DNA from: Rhodocollybia butyracea
Taxonomy: Eukaryota > Basidiomycota > Agaricomycetes > Agaricales > Omphalotaceae
Reading direction: 5' to 3'
DNA: 64,000 nt
Assembly: GCA_015501585.1 (NCBI GenBank)
Contig: JADNRY010000032.1
Location: 310,001 to 374,000, forward strand
Under the pieces are notes generated by a model. The model was not told where the DNA came from. It searched no databases and saw only the letters and a program-made list of their open reading frames with translations. Positions 35,501 to 47,719 of this stretch are shown here, one piece after another; position 1 is the stretch's first letter; every line of letters starts with the position of its first letter. Position numbers and translations under genes: made by a program.

Positions 35501-35623
35501 CTAAAAAGTATGTCAGCTTGTAGAATATAGCGTTCAAGATGGGATTACATTTCCAGGAATAATTTCATCGTCCGATGTAGGTGTCGCCGAAACACTGTTA
35601 GGCCAGCAAGGAAAGCAGGTCAT
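32553..35623 (-). CDS. NLR N-B: intact NB-ARC/TPR receptor-like protein (about 955 aa)
   Basis: Exons 35623-35549, 35500-35312, 35256-35114, 35066-34928 and 34874-32553 splice in frame. The first 25 residues are MTCFPCWPNSVSATPTSDD-like with paired Cys, then about 210 mostly helical residues follow. The NB-ARC domain has FFGRDAIV before the P-loop GPGGMGKTS (about 286-294), Walker B IILLLDNFE (about 360-368), VALFVTMRS (about 392-400) and GHMPLAITL (about 449-457). A winged-helix-like part and then at least five TPR-like repeats (for example ALYWNGRNLRGLDQYEEAI, CVNLGRFDEAKQWG, FLGDYDKAVEYLMKG) reach the end. This is a STAND ATPase, which signals by ATP-driven oligomerisation in related fungal proteins. 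It is the only NLR here with no break. Start: Met before CFPCW, conserved in A, B and C. Intron 2 uses a GC donor. Confidence 0.85.
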
Positions 35624-35639
35624 CGTTGCAAAAGAAGGA

Positions 35640-36385
35640 ATCAATCGGGCGCTTGCTTGGTTGAGCATCTTCAAAATTGACAGTACGCACGTGAACCTCA
35701 TGTTTAAGAGGATAGATTGGCTCAATAGCTTGTGCCAATACATTTTTTAGGCTCCCATTCAATAAGTTTGTTTAATTCTTGTCTCGCTTGCCATTGTTGT
35801 CGAACATTCGAGAGAGGGTACTGGCCAGTCCTCAATAGGTCTGTGATGAACTAGTACCCGACACCCCGACAGGATCGCCGGTGAAGATGGATCGCCTTGT
35901 CGTCCAGTCCACGCCAGAGTTTGGGACCGATCTTCATTTCCGACCAGTCGCGCTTAAACCCCTTTGAGTGGACACCGAAGAGGACTGACATGGACAGCTT
36001 ACCCAACTCATAAATCAAAGCCCCCGAAGTTTCGCCTGTATAAATGGTAAGTATAACTACATATTACCATATTGGGAAATTATTTGTTTAACAGCACTCG
36101 CCTGGATTGGTGCTGACATGCACAGCATCGGAATCATCGCACTGTAGCTATGTACTGAGGCTGAATTCTCCATCATGATTCTCGCACCAGAATTGTCTTC
36201 GTCGTTACCCGTGGGTTTTGCCATGACACTGTTGGGGGTTTTGCTAATAGAAATTCAGAACAAAAGCAAGATGTCGATGGGGGCTGTGCCTTCTGACCAT
36301 TCTCCAGTTCGTGCGCTGTATGATTATTGTGGGCTTTATATCAAACATAGAGAAAGGAACGCGTGTATCGATGGAGCGAATTATT
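35640..36385 (-). other. Region upstream of N-B with eroded U exons
   Basis: On the minus strand, KHEVHVRTVNFED (about 35700) matches N-C upstream sequence in frame. A short exon-like piece around SGALIYELG near 36020-36040 also matches. The middle part of the U block present at N-C is missing here. No continuous gene could be read. Confidence 0.3.
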
Positions 36386-36389
36386 AGCT

Positions 36390-37023
36390 ACGGTCAGTTC
36401 TAATAATCGCATGCGATTCACCGAGCGATTCTGCAGCGATTCCGGAGCGATCCAAAACACCAGAATCGCGATTCAACTTTGACCGGTGAAAGGCAAGGTC
36501 TGATTCATGCTAGCGATTCTGACTTGGATTCTGGATCCGTTGTCACATCACATGCTTCAATCACCTCAAGCGCGCAACTGTGCTTACTTCTTAAATAAGT
36601 AAATCCATTTGTTTTCATTCTTGCACTTGTTTAAACAGAGTACACACGATCCTTGCCAAAAGAAGGCCCAAAAAAGCGAACGTTTCACCGTTTTCTACTT
36701 GGTTTTGATGGTATCTATCCCTCTACCAACTCCTCTGACATCTCCGCCGGACTACCTTCATCTACAGTAGTAGCAGTAACCTGGTACGTCGATAACTCTA
36801 ACCCAACTACAGCCAACTTGCCTAATTATCTAATAGTTTGTGTGGCTGTACAAAACTGGATCGTCACAGCGATCCAGTGCAAGGAGGGCCCCGGAAACTC
36901 CCCCCAATCGTTGTCCGGCCAACTACCCTAAAGTACGCTATTCCAGGAGGCGATTCACCTTGCCCGCGATTCTGGAACTGAATCCATTTGCTGGATCGTG
37001 ACCTCAATTTAAGAACTGACCGT
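36390..37023. mobile_element. Small inverted-repeat element with GCGATTC subterminal repeats (about 634 bp)
   Basis: The left end ACGGTCAGTTCTAA and the right end TTAAGAACTGACCGT are inverse to each other. GCGATTC or GATTCTG motifs recur just inside both ends. The equivalent place in the next unit (near 48.2 kb) has no such sequence, which supports an insertion. No clear target duplication. Confidence 0.55.
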
Positions 37024-37029
37024 GGGTAA

Positions 37030-37450
37030 TGAGAGAATCGCGGTCAATAGAGAGAGGGAGTTGACATTGAATAATATGACCCAAGGCCACACTGAATCCA
37101 TGCATCAGTCCCTCGGGTCTAAAGATCTAAGATCAAACGACTTTGGTGTAGATTGGAATGGACTAAAGATCGATATATATATTGGACATCTATCCCACCA
37201 TGATATTGCAGTACACAGCATGCGCCGCCTGAGAAAAGACCAGTGGTGAATATCAATCTTGACTCCGAAGGATTCCAGAGAGGAGAAATCGGGGGACTTT
37301 CCAGAGCTCTTTAGCGTTGAATTAATATCAGAGATTAAATAGACGCACTGGTACAATGGTTGTACCATTTTTTAACAGCCAAAAGAAAATATATCTTCAC
37401 AAGCAATTCGTCCACGTCAACCCTTGAGCCCTTGAGCTCGAGTCGAGGCT
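37030..37450. other. No gene seen
   Basis: Spacer shared with 48.2-48.4 kb (CAGCATGCGCCGCCTGAGAA and nearby sequence). Confidence 0.3.
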
Positions 37451-37454
37451 CGAC

Positions 37455-39480
37455 GTTATAAGCCCGGGCCGGGCCTACGTGACTTACGGGACCACTAGCC
37501 GACTCTTTCTTCCTCGCACTCTCATTGCTCTCTCATTCCTCAGCTCAACTCCTATTGCCCGGCCTCCAACTTCGCCCGCTGGCCTGTATAACCCAAAGCT
37601 TCCAGTACTCCAAGATCACCACCCACTATGCAAGTTTCGTTGTCATTGACATCCGACGGCAGAGACGATGATCAGTAGGGAGGAAACTTGAATCAGTGCC
37701 AGATTAGGATGAACAGCGGTGGAAGAAAATGCAGGCCAGATTCTTTTCGTTGGCCATTGGTCGGCATGGAGGCCAATTGGACGTCTTACAGAGGGAAAAC
37801 AAGACTGTAAAGTTAACATCTTACACGCAGACATCATTTACTCTGGATGCGCATCCTACGTGTGGCAGCAGTGGAGGTACAACGTTGAAAATAACCACAG
37901 AAGAACTTGCGCTCGAGGAGAAAGAAAGTGTAGCGAAAATGAGGCAAAGGGAGGAGAGGGGATGATCCTATTCTCGTGGGCGATGCGGTGGATATTCTAT
38001 TCTAATCCGGAATCCCAAGAAAGGTGCATGAGTGTGATGCCCTGTACTTTGATAGTAAATCTCATAGTGATTGCGCTGCAGTTTCATGCGACGTCAACAA
38101 GTCTGCGTCCGCGTACTATTCAGGGTGTGGTAGAGCGTAGAGCAACAGTTATCCAGGTACGCTACCAGTGGCTCCTAAGCTATTATGACTTCTGATTGAT
38201 TTTACCTCTGCTCTCCGCTCATCTCGAAACACACGAATCTCTCTCTCATTCAAACTACACCCAACACCGCTAGATACCTGTCATCTAAAACGCGTCTATG
38301 TAGAGCACCACTCAAGCTTTATTCTGCCGACGCTCCGAACTGCCTTTCCACTAGATATCCCCTCCGATGCAAGTCCCGCCTTCCTACTCAAAGTCGGAGA
38401 CGAGTCTTTCCTGGATGTCTCCAATGACAAGAAACACACGCTTGAGGGAGGACTACAAGTGGAAAGTCCGATCGTGTCTACTCGTTGCGCAGCGAACGTC
38501 GGTACTGAAGGCATGATATCTAGAGTTTGGTCTGGGATGGATCGAGAGGAGAACGGGGCTCAGCGTGAAAGGCCCCGAGTGCAGCACCGTGCGAGAATCC
38601 GCCGACTCCGGAGGCAATAAAAGCCTTGCAAGCGGAACTCGTTAATCATTCTCTACTCATACGCGCAATTGGAAGGAAGAACGGCGACTTCACCGATTTC
38701 ATTCAATGATACCTCCAATGATACCTCCAGCTTTTTATTGACTTCAATCTACCAAGTCAGTCTCTTCTCCTCGTACATACGCCTATGCAATCGGTATCAT
38801 CGCCGTACCCTCCGTCTCCACATCTTTCTCCTCTTCCGCTTTTACCGCTATCCGTGGCCCAAATTGAGCAGCGGAAAGCACTGAATCTTGGTTCTCTACG
38901 ATACGCTCTACTCAAAGGAACTGAATTGGTAGAGGATTGAACACGCGCCTAGTGCTGGTGGAGCGGCGAGTCTTGGAGGCGGGCTCGGCTCTGGATCTTG
39001 GGGTTCGGAGGAGGAAGTTCGGCCCTAGTGTCGTTCCAGCACACGAGCGTACAGTCTACCCAGTATCAAATCTTTGCTTGGGACTATTCATTCCGGTTAG
39101 AGTTGGCCGGTTGGATTTGGGTTGCTGATGGACCCGATTTTGCCATTATTGGCGCGACAACTTCATCGCAGAGCTTCCCTCGCTCTCATCTGGGTTTTTG
39201 TCAGTATAGACCTTTTTGAAGGCCATCGAGATGAAGAAGGGGGCGGTAGCTTAAATTCATACGATGGTATCTGGGCGGGCGGAGTTGGGATCGGGGTGAG
39301 CCTTAGTGGAGGGAAGGAAAGGAGGAACGGTCGAGTGTGAGGTGCCGGTGAGGGCGTGGCCAGGAAATATTGTGTTAAAGTTGGTGGACGTGGTATTGAT
39401 GCATGATGTCTGACGGCTGCGTGTTGATTCAACCGTTCAAATGGTTTTTCGAGTTTGTATACATACAACCCACACGTAAG
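37455..39480 (+). pseudogene. Rgp1-like degenerate, rearranged copy Y4
   Basis: This copy shows the clearest Rgp1 C-terminal signature: around 38225 LETHESLSHSN, then EHHSSFILPTLRTAF and LDIPSDASPAFLLKVGDE (about 38305-38405), then YKWKVRSCLLVAQR. This matches the conserved Rgp1 C-terminal domain (HHSSF...IPSDASPAF...WKVR). N-terminal pieces lie before it (MQARFFSLAIGRHGGQL at 37729). The Ser/Pro middle region (FNDTSNDTSSF, then a frameshifted copy of the PHLSPLP stretch) lies after it at 38669-39000, so the order is shuffled relative to Rgp1. Stops and frame changes separate all the pieces. Confidence 0.55.
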
Positions 39481-39499
39481 TAAGGAATCATTATCGTTA

Positions 39500-40520
39500 T
39501 CGTATCTTTAATCGCTGGGAGAACGAAGACCTCACAGGCGTATACCAACCTTGTATTCTACCACAATGTTACAGAATGCATGGTTTCGGACCAATATCGT
39601 CGCTAAATGTACAAAATTGGGGGTTTAAAGGGTGACAGGAAGCAGGCTTTGAAGGGGAACCATGTCGGGCGGCGAGTCTTCATTTTCATCTCAGTTCTTC
39701 GCTGGCCGCACCAGGTGCCGCAGGGTATTGAAATGCCGGTGTGAAGGGGCCAACGTAGGTATGGGAATCGGGTACGGAGGCTCTGCGTCCACGAGGGAAA
39801 CGTTGCATTGCGGCCCAGAGACATGTTGTGGTGAACAGCACCCGCAGTGCCAGGCCAGATGGAGGAAAAACAACCAAGTAATCCAAGTTGTCACGGAAGG
39901 AAGCAGGGGAAGTTCCGGATTCTGATTGTCGCAAGTCGTCGAGAGAAATCCTGTATCATTCGCTTGACTGGGTTCATGCGTGGGTCTAAGGAAGAATGAG
40001 AATGGCATTTGTGTAGATTAGAATGGAACGTACCTGTAAAGATCTACGCATCTGCAGCTTTCGCCGCCCGAAAAAGATCGTCAGAGTTATTGCGTCCGAA
40101 CGAGTGTATAAGTGGGCGCTCTAAACCGTGCGCGTGAAGCTTTGAAGATGCGATTCCATTATCGAAGAGACGAGGATAAGGTCCAAGGAAGGTTGTCGAT
40201 CATGTTCTATCTTATCCGGCTGTTCGTATTGACTCTGCATCGTTCTGTACGTTTGACCTGACAATGATGAAACTTGATTAAGAAATAGTTCGAAGCTCCA
40301 AGCACCTGTACGCAACATTTTTGGATTTACCGTGTTGGTGAAGTTGCCGAATACTCCGAGCTGTTACGGTTGTGCTGAGGAAGGTCCTAGTAGCTACGGT
40401 AGCTCTACCTCAAGAACATCGTCATTCTCTCGACTATCACGTCTCCTTCCCTCGAATCAAGGCTCCTCATCTTCTCAAGCGGTAGATAGCTGGTATATCC
40501 TCGTCAGAGGTATAGCTTTG
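39500..40520 (-). other. Z block, third copy, eroded
   Basis: It keeps the minus-strand stretch DNLDYLVVFPPSGLA and the downstream HHSNNL-equivalent region in shifted frames, plus the CGAATCAAGGCTCCTCATCT tail. It is shorter than the copies at 27.9 and 50.9 kb because of internal deletions. Confidence 0.35.
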
Positions 40521-40662
40521 AGGTGGAAGCCGGTGCTAGTGAGTACTTGAGTTTTCTTCGCTGGCCAGCTGTAGCCTTAGGCGCCTTTATTGACTTGTCC
40601 GACGGGCCGCGCGCGCGCTTACTGAATTCTGGCCAAATTAAAATTGGATTTATGTGATGGAA

Positions 40663-41599
40663 TTACAACTTCAATACAGTATTGCGCCAGTTATTCGACC
40701 GTCTTTTGTTTCTTTCCCAGCTGCTTGCCAACTGTTGCGAACTCTTTCCACTCTGATGCTTCTTTCCTAATTCAGATTGCAGCCCTTGCATTTCATCCGG
40801 ACTTTCATTCAATGGCGATGGACTGGGACGTTTTTTCCCTTTCGATCCTTTCCCCCCTACTTGCAAGCTGTTCATTCCGTCCACCATTTTGTTCTGTTCG
40901 TACTCGTAACGAAAAGCAGCTGCAGCCCTTTTAACCACAGAATCTGGAGCCTGGTCTCCCTTGCCATGATCCATCAACACCACCCACTGTTTTATCGGCA
41001 CGAATTTGGTTAAAAAGTTGAAATACGCATCCTCCTCGAGTTTTCTGGCTCTCTTTAACTGCTCGCCGGTAATTTCGACAGGTAAGGGTTGGTGGAACAC
41101 GTTGAAACTATGCCCCTTCCCATTCACGTGCGCGAGATAACTGCGCCGAACATAATGGCCGGATGGTCTTTATCCTTCGGCGAGGAGACGACGAATCCAA
41201 AGCGTGTGACCAGGGTCATTTTGTCGGCGCTGTGTTTGCCTCCTTCGAGCCTGTAATAAAGCATGGTCGTGGGGCTGAATGATTTATCAATATCAAGCAA
41301 ATCGGGCGAAATGATCTATCGTAGGCACGCCGCCATCCCCCATTTCTTTCACGAGGCTAGTAATGGATATACGAAGGTGATTCTGCGCTTCGGACGTGAT
41401 TGCTTTCTACTTTGCGTCCGTTTATATCAACCAATGTCATGTGATAGTGAACGTTGCGTCGTTCCTAGTAGTTTTTGGAAAAAAATTAATAAACCAGAAT
41501 CGATGCATCATGGATGTACCTTACCAGTGGCGCAGCACATGCAGGGAATATGAGGACCGCGAGGAAGATGAAATCCAGCCAGTGATGTGTGAGGAGCAT
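40663..41599 (-). pseudogene. Secreted-protein pseudogene S4
   Basis: Exon 1 (41599-41525) is intact: a signal peptide MLLTHHWLDFIFLAVLIF followed by PACAAPL. Exon 2 from 41464 starts ERRNVHYHMTLVDINGRKVE but then carries an extra base near 41395, a second indel near 41300 (TCATTTCGCC) and a loss near 41130 (GCGCACGTGAATGG against GCACGGTGGATGAG-like sequence in S5). After these, from about 41127, the frame reopens and keeps FNVFHQPLPVEITGEQL, WVVLMDHGKGDQAPDSV and the basic tail KGKKRPSPSPL...GKKHQSGK. It is a clear decayed sister of S5. Confidence 0.8.
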
Positions 41600-41730
41600 T
41601 GAGGGAGTGCAGGAATGAGATGAGGGACTGTTATGTGAGAAGAGCGTTGGAGATGAGCTGGAAACAAAGCGACGCGATACGAGTGAACTGAACCAGCAGT
41701 TGGGGGAGCGTTAGATTGCACCTTAGTTTC

Positions 41731-41738
41731 ATTTATAT
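41731..41738 (-). promoter_or_regulatory. TATA-like box of S4
   Basis: Minus-strand ATATAAAT about 135 bp upstream of the S4 ATG, retained although the gene is broken. Confidence 0.45.
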
Positions 41739-41744
41739 CCTCAA

Positions 41745-42631
41745 TACAATGAACATATGTGTATATGATGAGTTGGTACGGAAAGATTTACTATGGGGTA
41801 CTCAGGGGTACTTATTGCCAATTTATGAAACACAGCGAGCAAGTCGACTATAAGTACGGCCCCTGATCCCCGTTTGATTCATGAGGATAAGAGATAAGTA
41901 AGGACAAGGACAAGACCGAGGGCTACTTACAATCAGCGCATATACTTAGATGCGTGGACTCCTGGATATTCGCAAAGTACTTACTACATATGATTTATTA
42001 AACGAAACATCGCAGCATTGAACGTGCCAACCAATCGTAGCAATGAAAATGAATTCCTGAGCCTCCTGTCCCTCAGCTCGGCATCAGCTGAGGTTGAGCT
42101 AGATACAGGCGTAAATTCCTGTACCGGCCAAGCTCTGTTTCGTCGTTTTATTCTCCATTCCGCCGAGAACTAATATGTACAATCCACCAAACTTTGAGGA
42201 TGGAAAAATCTTTATCTGTATAAACGTTGTACAAAAATCTTTTCTGGGGCTATCTAGGAGTCCCTGGAACTATGGGATAACCCAGTAAGTAGTTCAGGAA
42301 CTACTATGCTACTAATTTAATCACGTAGATGTAAGTAGATGTACCGCCGTGACTGAGTATTGTACGCTTTGGCATCCCGTGCGCTACAGAGATACGCCCA
42401 TGATGATCCACAAGCAAAGTGCGAATTGGTTTGAAAGCCAAACGAACCATCGGATCTGGCAGCAAATGCCCATTCAAAGCCCTTAGCCCATTCGTAAAAT
42501 TCAAGTCAAATTTGATGCAGCTCGAAGTCTTAAACGCGATCCGGGGTCAGATGACTTGAGATCGATGCGGTCATTTTGACGGGACGCAACGTCTTTTGTG
42601 TCTTGTTTTACCGTCAGCAACGAAGTCGACT
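41745..42631. other. Shared intergenic region between S4 and R2
   Basis: Duplicate of 30.4-31.3 and 53.4-54.2 kb; no separate gene supported. Confidence 0.35.
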
Positions 42632-43454
42632 ATGCCCCGGCATAGATGCAGATGCAGAATTTGCACTCGTTACCTTCTCTGTAATCCTAGCGAACAGTCT
42701 CTAGAGACCGATGAAAGGGACCCATTACTGTCAGTTCTCCTATTTAACGTGAGACATGACTGTAAAACCTTTCAAGGTCTTCTAGATCCACAGCAATTTT
42801 GCCTGTTTTCCAGTACTACTCTCCAGAACTCAACTATGATAGCCTGCCGCCCAGTTACTCTGCTTATGAACTAGAGAACGGGATAATCTCTTACTCCGAG
42901 CTGGCACCATCGCTGGCATGCAGATGCAGCATCTGCACTCGTTACCTTATCTGTCATCCTAGCGAGCAGTCTAGAGAGACAAACGAAAGGGACTCATTAT
43001 TGTAAGTTGACGCAGTTATCCTCAGTTCTCCTATTTGACATGATTATCATAAAACCTTCCAAGGTCCTCCAGATCCACAACAACTTTACTACCTCCGTAC
43101 TGGTACTACTCTCCAGATCCCAGTTATGATAGTCTACTGCCCAGTTACTCTGCCTATGACTTAGAGAGTGGAAGAGGCATAATCTCCTACTCCTTGACAC
43201 CATCTTCGTGCAGATGCACCATCTGCACTCGTTACCTTCTCTGTCATCCTAGCGAAAAGTCTAGAGAGACCAACGAAAGACAGATAATCAAGGTGGACCC
43301 ATTACGAACGGAAAAGCCAACCCGTAGACACTTCGCTCGTCGAAAGTTAGCAACGTTTGTTGCCGATGCCAACTTTTGCACTCACCGTCTGCTATCATTC
43401 TTGAGGCACGGCCGTAAACCTCCCGGTCCACGGCCGAAGAGCAAACCTAATTAG
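42632..43454 (+). CDS. Modular repeat protein R2
   Basis: Exons 42632-42729, 42777-43001 and 43064-43454 have the same lengths as in R1 and give 237 aa. It starts MPRHRCRCRICTRYLLC; the second module keeps PPSYSAYELENG, CRCSICTRYL and ERDSLL; the third keeps PPYWYYSPDPSY and the C-terminal hydrophobic stretch. The upstream plus-strand extension seen at R1 is closed here by a stop (TCATTTTGA) and a frameshift, which supports Met at 42632 as the true start. In the third module the PPxY motif is altered (a TACTGCCCAGTTACT context gives TAQ instead of PPP-type residues), while Tyr and the following SAYDLESG remain. It is convergent with N-C. Confidence 0.65.
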
Positions 43455-44313
43455 CATGATGTTGTTCCATCGGTGCCCATGAGTACTCAGCTACTCCGGC
43501 TAATATACCCAACGATTGTGAGATGCTGGAAGCTCGTTGGGAGACTGTGCTCTCTGTGTATGGAAAGAGAGTCCTGTTACCTCCCACGTGCTCGATTTTT
43601 ACTTTCAGAATTCAATATAATCATCCATCAACAAATTGTGCATCCGACCCATCCGGGGCCATTGCGAGATGTTACTGAAGGAGGAAGAAATGTCAGGACA
43701 AGGGCCTTTGGTCGCGGTAAGAGGGGATTATAATGTTGCAGATATCCTGCCGGTTCCACAAGGTATTCTGCTGTCTGTGGAATAAGGACGGACAAAGAGG
43801 CGCATCAGTGAACTTAGCCAAACGAGGAGTCTATTTATTGTATTCCTGTACTTAACTTACTGGCCAGCCTATCCGAATCGGAACTGATCATTATAATTGT
43901 AATAATCGAAACTCAAGAAAACCTTAGGAAAGCCTGAAGGGGTACAGACAGGTATAGTATGTATAGATTCTTGTTTGCTGTGTAATTCTAGTAACTCTTC
44001 ACTTGCCCCTTCTTTACCTGATTGGACCTTGCCGTATCGATTGGATCACTTGCTCGGAATAACAATTTAATGAGATGATGTTATGCTTCCCAACTTTTAG
44101 TTGTGTATATTTGTTTGTGAAACTGAGGGGTTTATTTCAGAAGTTGCTATATTGCTATTACTATGACTGTTGTAGATCTGAGTCTCTAGCTTTGCCAAAA
44201 ACAGTGCATCGGCACAACAGGTTACAGGGTCTGTAATTTATACCTACTACTTGATACTCATTGTGAAGAGGCATTACTTTTCTGCTCCCAGTACATACAT
44301 GTCCCATTCCCAT
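43455..44313. other. Spacer between convergent R2 and N-C
   Basis: The first 280 bp resemble the possible extra R exon (NIPNDCEMLEARWETVLSVY in one frame). The remaining 550 bp are AT-rich and duplicated almost exactly at 55.4-55.98 kb. No other gene seen. Confidence 0.35.
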
Positions 44314-47300
44314 TCATTCACCACTACTGGTATCTGATCCTCCATCTGACTCAGCTATACTCACCGTTTCATAATCCTCTTTGGCACCAAGCTGCATGAG
44401 AGCTTCCCTCTCCTGCCAGTCAGGCTCTCTAGAGGGATTTTCAAGTTTGTCAAGGTAAAACCTGCATGCCCTTTGATTTTGTGGACCCTCCCATGATCCT
44501 TGGAGCAGTTCACAGTATTTGAGTGTTTCTGTGAATGCACCCTTGGCATCTTCTTTCTGCCCTTTCTTCATCCAAACCCTGCCCAACTGGAATAGTATCC
44601 CAACCATGCCCAAGGGGCTCCCATAAGCCTTGCTCCTCTCCAAGCCTTCCATTAAATATTCCACTGCCTTGTCATACTCTCCTAGGGATATGGATAGCTG
44701 CCCAACAAGCCTAAGTCTAGCATGATCTGGTTCCCCAATCACTCGCCTGCTTTCATCCAGAGAAATTAAGCCCCATTTCTGAGCTTCATCAAATCTTCCG
44801 AAGTTAATGCAGGTCTGTGTTATATAATAACTGCAAAGGGTTTGTTCAACAAGCAACTTGTGAGAAACACAGAATTCCCAAGTGGTAGTGAGAGTTAGAA
44901 TTGATTGAGCATTCGATGTAGATGCCAGTAATGGTGACATCTGGCACTTTGCTATACCTGCTGGGTCATCCAAAGATTGATATTCAGCTAAAGCTTTTTG
45001 GACATCTTGATGATTTGGACTCCTGGTGGAAACAGATATCTGTCCAGCCCAGTACAAGGCATCAGCAGCGCGCTTTGGTTCTGACACTTGTAAAAATGCT
45101 GCCCGGCCAAGATGAAACTGCTTTATGGCCTCTTCATACTGAGCAAGGCCCTTCAAATTTTGACCATTCCAATATAGTGCTTCAGCATACCACTTCTTGT
45201 CCTCTGACTCCATGGAGAGCTCCAAAGCATGCTGCACAACCTCCAATCTTGGGCGAGTTTCATACTGGTGCTCTGATAGGATAAGGAGAGCTTCAAGAAT
45301 ATCTGGATCAGGTGCTGTGGTTTCCAAGAGGATTCCTTGTAAATTTGCTTCCTCCAAGGAACGAGCAGTTTTGTGGGCCAAGTAGTTGCTTGTCCCCACG
45401 GATGCATTGTGCTCCTTGAGGAATGCGCATGCCATCCGGACTGTTGATTCCCGGATATTTTCAGGGAACCGGTCGGGATGAAGAATATACCGGCGGATCA
45501 CCGGGAGGACAACATAGGTGTCTGCACGCTTCTCCACTAGTGAAGTGTCAAGCAATGTCCCTAGCCCTGACATAATAGTGGCATCTGGCACCAAATCACG
45601 CACCCACCACCGAGAAAGAGCTTTCTGTGTAGTCCTACAGGCAAAAGTGCAAGTACAGCAAGTAGTTTTGCTGCACTAGGAGAGTCCATCATGGGTAAAC
45701 TCTGAACCGATAATCCTATAAAAATATCCATATTCCGTTCTGCGCTCCCACCAAGATTCAATAGTGCAGTCCCACCCTTTTGGTATTGCTCCAGAAGCTC
45801 TGCTGGTGAGGAGTCCAGTTTCTTTCCAAGTTTTGCCAACAATGTTATAGCTAATGGCATATGGCCAACCTCGTCAAGCAATGAGGGTAGCTCAGGTCTT
45901 TGACTTCCAGTGGGATCAATTTCAGCATAGATGCGAATTGAAAATTCCTTGTCAACAGCCTTCAAATGGACAGATTCCCATTGGATACTATCCCCAGGTG
46001 GCTGAAATGATCGCATAGTGACAAAGAGCGCAACATGCTCAAGCTTTTCCAGCTGAAAAAGGATATCCTGCACGTCTGCCTGATCATGGAGATTCCAGGG
46101 AGTTTCAAAGTTGTCGAGTAAGAGGATAATGGGAGATTTCGAAGAATTTAGATCATATAGGATATCATTAAGTGGATCTCCCGTATTGAGAGACAGTCCA
46201 AGAGACTCATAGAGAGTATCCTTGAGCAGAGATACAGAAGTAGCTTTGACGCAAGGTACCCAGACACGGTTCTCCCTACCAAAATGTGCTATGACAGAGG
46301 AGTGGTTGAGAACGGTGCGGGCTATGGAGGTCTTTCCCATGCCTCCAGGTCCTAGGAGGCAGATACGAGCCATAGTGGTCTTCTGAGAGACCAGTGTACG
46401 TACGAAGTCATCGACAATGGCGTCGCGCCCAAAAAAGATCTCCGGAGCGACCGGAATGACCCCTCGTCTAGGTTTAGAACCATTCAACTCGTCACCTTGA
46501 TTCCTCTTGTCAAGGATAGCCCGGACATCTGCAATGCCTTGCTCAATCCTCTTGTTACTCTCTTGAAGCTCCTGCACAGCCTGTCTAAAAAACGTATCAA
46601 TCTGCTGCGTTAGATGCTCGAGCGCATCAGCGTCTGCAATCTGGCGTGAAAACTGTGGGAACCATGAGAACAGCCGTTTCAACAAAATATACGCTCACAT
46701 GGAAGCTCTCCAGCGCATTGCCTAGACGTCCCACGCATTCTTGTACTTTATCCTCGTTCAAGCGTCGAAATAGTATGACCAGAATTGCGTTCTGCGTTGC
46801 AATCTCGTTCAGTTTAGACTGGATAAACTTCAGATCACTAGCAAATACGGTGTAATGATCAGCTTGCGCATCGCATAGATTTGTAGAAACACTTACCGCT
46901 CCAGCTGCTTAATATCGTTCCGCAATCTCTCTTCAATTTCTTCAACTTTCTTTCCCTTGAGCTCGTCGACAAGAACGAGCGTCAGATGCTTGATACGGTT
47001 CTTGAGCTCGTCTGCATTTTTCAAGGTAGCATAGCTATCCTAGAGAATCGAGATAGTCATCAGTAGATGGTCAATTCAAAATTGTAGATAGTTGGACTTG
47101 CCTCGCACATCTGAACGAGACTTTTTACGACCTCAATAACACTTTCCACTCCCGGTACGGGTATCTGCTTAGCCGCTATGTCCAGGACTTCAAGAAACTT
47201 CTTTCCCGTCTCGCGCGCATATTCGCCCTTCGTGGGTCGACCGAGATCGTCGTTGTTGTTTTGTAGTTGTTCCTTTTGCGGTTCGGTCACCTAAAAAGTA

Positions 47301-47414
47301 TATCAGCTTGTTAGAATATAGCGTTCAAGATGTGCTTACATTGCCAGGAATAATTTTATCATCCGATGCAAGTGTCGCCGAAGCACTGTTAGGCCAGCAA
47401 GGAAAGCAGGTCAT
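44314..47414 (-). pseudogene. NLR N-C: NB-ARC/TPR gene with one frameshift
   Basis: Exons 47414-47340, 47290-47102, 47039-46897, 46837-46699 and 46652-44314 are the same sizes as in N-B up to exon 5. The N-terminal exon reads MTCFPCWPNSASATLASDD. Exon 5 opens FSRQIADADALEHL and has FFGRDAIV, P-loop GPGGMGKTS and Walker B IILLLDNFE. One T is missing near 45633 (TAGTCCTAC where N-D has TAGTTCCTAC), so the frame closes after LLAVLALLPVG, just before the winged-helix-like part. It reopens in the next frame as LVPDATIMSGLGTLLDTSL and runs 420 codons through the TPRs to an acidic Ser-rich end (GGSDTSSGE). It has the empty site of the copia insertion found in N-D. The N-terminal coiled-coil segment (IEQGIADVRAIL) differs from A and B and is shared with D. 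Confidence 0.8.
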
Positions 47415-47719
47415 CGTCGCAAAAGAAGGAAACAGTCGGTTGCTTGCTCGGTTGACTTTGATATCTTCATTGAAACTGACAGTACGCACGTAAACCTCAT
47501 GTTTATCAGAATAGATTGGCTTGAAGGCTTTTGCCGATACACTCTTTAGGTTACCATTCAATAAGTCTGTTTAATTCTTCTCCCGCTTGCTATTGTTGTC
47601 GAACGTCATTAGTCAGTACTGGCCAGTCCTCAATAGCTCTATGCTGAACTACTCAACGTCAACACTCGGACAGTATCACTCACTGGTGAGGATCTCCTTG
47701 TCATCCACTCCACGCTAGG

